Source: Candidatus Woesearchaeota archaeon | GTDB taxonomy: Archaea > Nanoarchaeota > Nanoarchaeia > Woesearchaeales > JAGVZT01 | Length of the DNA stretch: 6,028 bases | Assembly (NCBI GenBank): GCA_017608295.1 | Contig: JAFCGF010000086.1 | Location: forward strand, 1 to 6,028 | Direction of reading: 5' to 3' | Shown: in pieces, positions 5,316 to 6,028 of the stretch | Layout: each line of letters opens with the position of its first letter | Numbering within the stretch: the stretch's first letter is position 1 | The notes under the pieces: model-generated | The model's input: only the letters and a program-made list of their open reading frames with translations | The model's database searches: none | What the model was told of the DNA's origin: nothing | Made by a program: the position numbers and the translations under genes

Positions 5316-6028
5316 TTAATTCCTTGGTTGTTTATTAGTTGATGTGCGGTTTATTAGTTGATGTGCGCCGGGAGTTGCAATATTTGTGTCAGATTGTGAA
5401 GCGCCTGAGAAATATATAATACCGCATGAATCAAGTGCAATAGATCCGCTCCAATCACCAGCTGGACCTCCATAATAGGTTCCCCATACACGCTGACCAT
5501 TTTCATTGAATTTTGCTATAAATGCATCCTGATACCCTCCTTGATAATTTGTTAAAAATGATCCGGGAGAAGCAATATTGTTGAGCGATAGAGTCCAGCC
5601 TGCAATATAGCTATACCCCGAATCGTTAACTGCAAGCCCCATGATGGATAATTCTGTCGAATCCCCACCATAATAAGTGCCCCAATTTCTGATACCATTT
5701 AAGTCGAATTTAACAAGAAACGTATCCCAATCACCGCCTTTTAACGGTTGATGAGCTCCGGGTGTTGAAATATTGGTTAAGGACTTTGTGTGTCCATAAA
5801 GAAAAATACTTCCCTGGTTTGAGATAACGCACTTTCTTGATTGTTCATCTAATTCTCCGCCATAATAAGTGCCCCATAATCGCTGTCCATTTGAATCAAA
5901 AAGAACCAGAAAAGCATCCTGCGCCCCTCCCAAAGTGTTCTGAAAGGCTCCTGGTGTTGCGATATTATCAGATGAATTAGTACTCCCAGTGAGAATTACC
6001 TTTCCAGTTGTATCAGCGTAAACACAGA
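5316..6028 (-). CDS. 5' part (in window) of the same surface protein: SBBP beta-propeller repeats, truncated by frameshift
   Basis: Partial: the frame is open to the window edge (first full codon at 6026) and ends at TAA 5316-5318, giving 236 residues in the window. A TTG at 5933 could be called as a start, but it falls inside a repeat and the sequence before it is clearly the same protein. Four SBBP units with a period of 64-66 residues are visible: A/S-T/S-P-G at 23, 87, 152 and 217; WGTYYGG at 51, 115 and 181; and a D-A/T-F-L/I-V/A-x-F-D/N strand at 37, 101 and 167. The fourth unit is cut off after HQLIN (222-226), and the last ten residues (RTSTNKQPRN) are out-of-frame readthrough. Its missing strand (DGFLTRFSD) appears in the other frame a few codons later. 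SBBP repeats form beta-propellers in exported proteins; the ligand is unknown. The signal peptide would lie beyond the window. Confidence 0.85.
   Translation of the reverse strand, partial: CVYADTTGKVILTGSTNSSDNIATPGAFQNTLGGAQDAFLVLFDSNGQRLWGTYYGGELDEQSRKCVISNQGSIFLYGHTKSLTNISTPGAHQPLKGGDWDTFLVKFDLNGIRNWGTYYGGDSTELSIMGLAVNDSGYSYIAGWTLSLNNIASPGSFLTNYQGGYQDAFIAKFNENGQRVWGTYYGGPAGDWSGSIALDSCGIIYFSGASQSDTNIATPGAHQLINRTSTNKQPRN
5330..5367. repeat. Perfect 19-bp tandem duplication causing the frameshift
   Basis: The unit gtttattagttgatgtgcg occurs twice with no mismatch and no spacer (5330-5348 and 5349-5367). Nineteen is not a multiple of three, so the second copy shifts the frame. The SBBP frame then ends at 5316-5318, and the downstream frame meets a TAA at 5353-5351, inside the duplicated unit. 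Confidence 0.95.

Larger units (their letters stand above)
3143..6028 (-). pseudogene. Single multidomain gene (SBBP propeller - PKD - Ig-like - FISUMP) split by a +19 frameshift
   Basis: The two open frames overlap by 35 bases (5316-5350) and meet exactly at a 19-bp tandem duplication. Deleting one copy joins them without any other change. The junction then reads HQLINNQGINYGDGFL, completing the fourth SBBP repeat with its D-x-F-L-x-x-F strand and running on through CYLPDTAQQINGLGNVC into the first PKD-like domain. The repaired frame has 954 residues in the window and no other stops. No other lesion is visible, so the mutation is recent, reversible, or an assembly or sequencing error. Confidence 0.8.

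Noticed and set aside
5931..5933. TTG at 5931-5933 as the start of the SBBP protein
   Set aside because: The frame continues to the window edge with a good SBBP motif (NIATPGAFQN) directly before it, so the TTG is internal.
1..6028. CRISPR array, tRNA, rRNA, or transposase
   Set aside because: No regularly spaced short direct repeats, no tRNA-like cloverleaf, and no transposase or integrase motif in any frame; the repeats present are protein-domain repeats.

Overview
The window looks like a piece of a Bacteroidota chromosome, probably from an uncultured or environmental lineage. The evidence is a protein with a type IX secretion (T9SS) C-terminal sorting domain, an SBBP beta-propeller repeat protein joined to PKD/Ig-like repeats and a C-terminal FISUMP domain, a small TonB-C-domain protein, and starts without strong Shine-Dalgarno sequences. 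TGA and TAA both act as stops, so the standard code applies. Every gene I can support is on the minus strand; plus-strand open frames are shadows of these genes.

Layout in transcription order, from high to low coordinates. (1) 6028-3143: one large surface or secreted multidomain gene, entering from beyond the window. It carries SBBP propeller repeats, then two PKD-like domains, three 89-residue Ig-like repeats, a glycine-rich domain and a terminal FISUMP domain. It is now split into two open frames by a perfect 19-bp tandem duplication (5330-5367). Removing one copy restores a single uninterrupted frame of 954 residues in the window. (2) 3142-2872: an intergenic stretch of 271 bases with a locally GC-richer block (about 2920-2990) that I cannot explain. 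(3) 2871-1939: an AT-rich stand-alone SIR2-like gene with a recognisable NAD-binding and catalytic core, a candidate NAD-consuming defence or stress protein. (4) 1799-1386 (possibly from 1892): a secreted TonB-C-domain protein. (5) 1389-1: a seven-repeat, probably seven-bladed beta-propeller protein with a T9SS sorting domain. Its GTG start overlaps the stop of gene 4 as GTGA, so the two are probably translated together.

How they fit together: genes 4 and 5 form a tight pair of exported proteins. The large broken gene is another cell-surface protein. The SIR2-like gene sits between them, has clearly lower GC in sampled stretches, and looks like an insertion of different origin. No RNA gene, CRISPR array or transposase was found. 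The most notable item is the 19-bp duplication, which is an inactivating mutation, a reversible on/off switch, or an assembly error.
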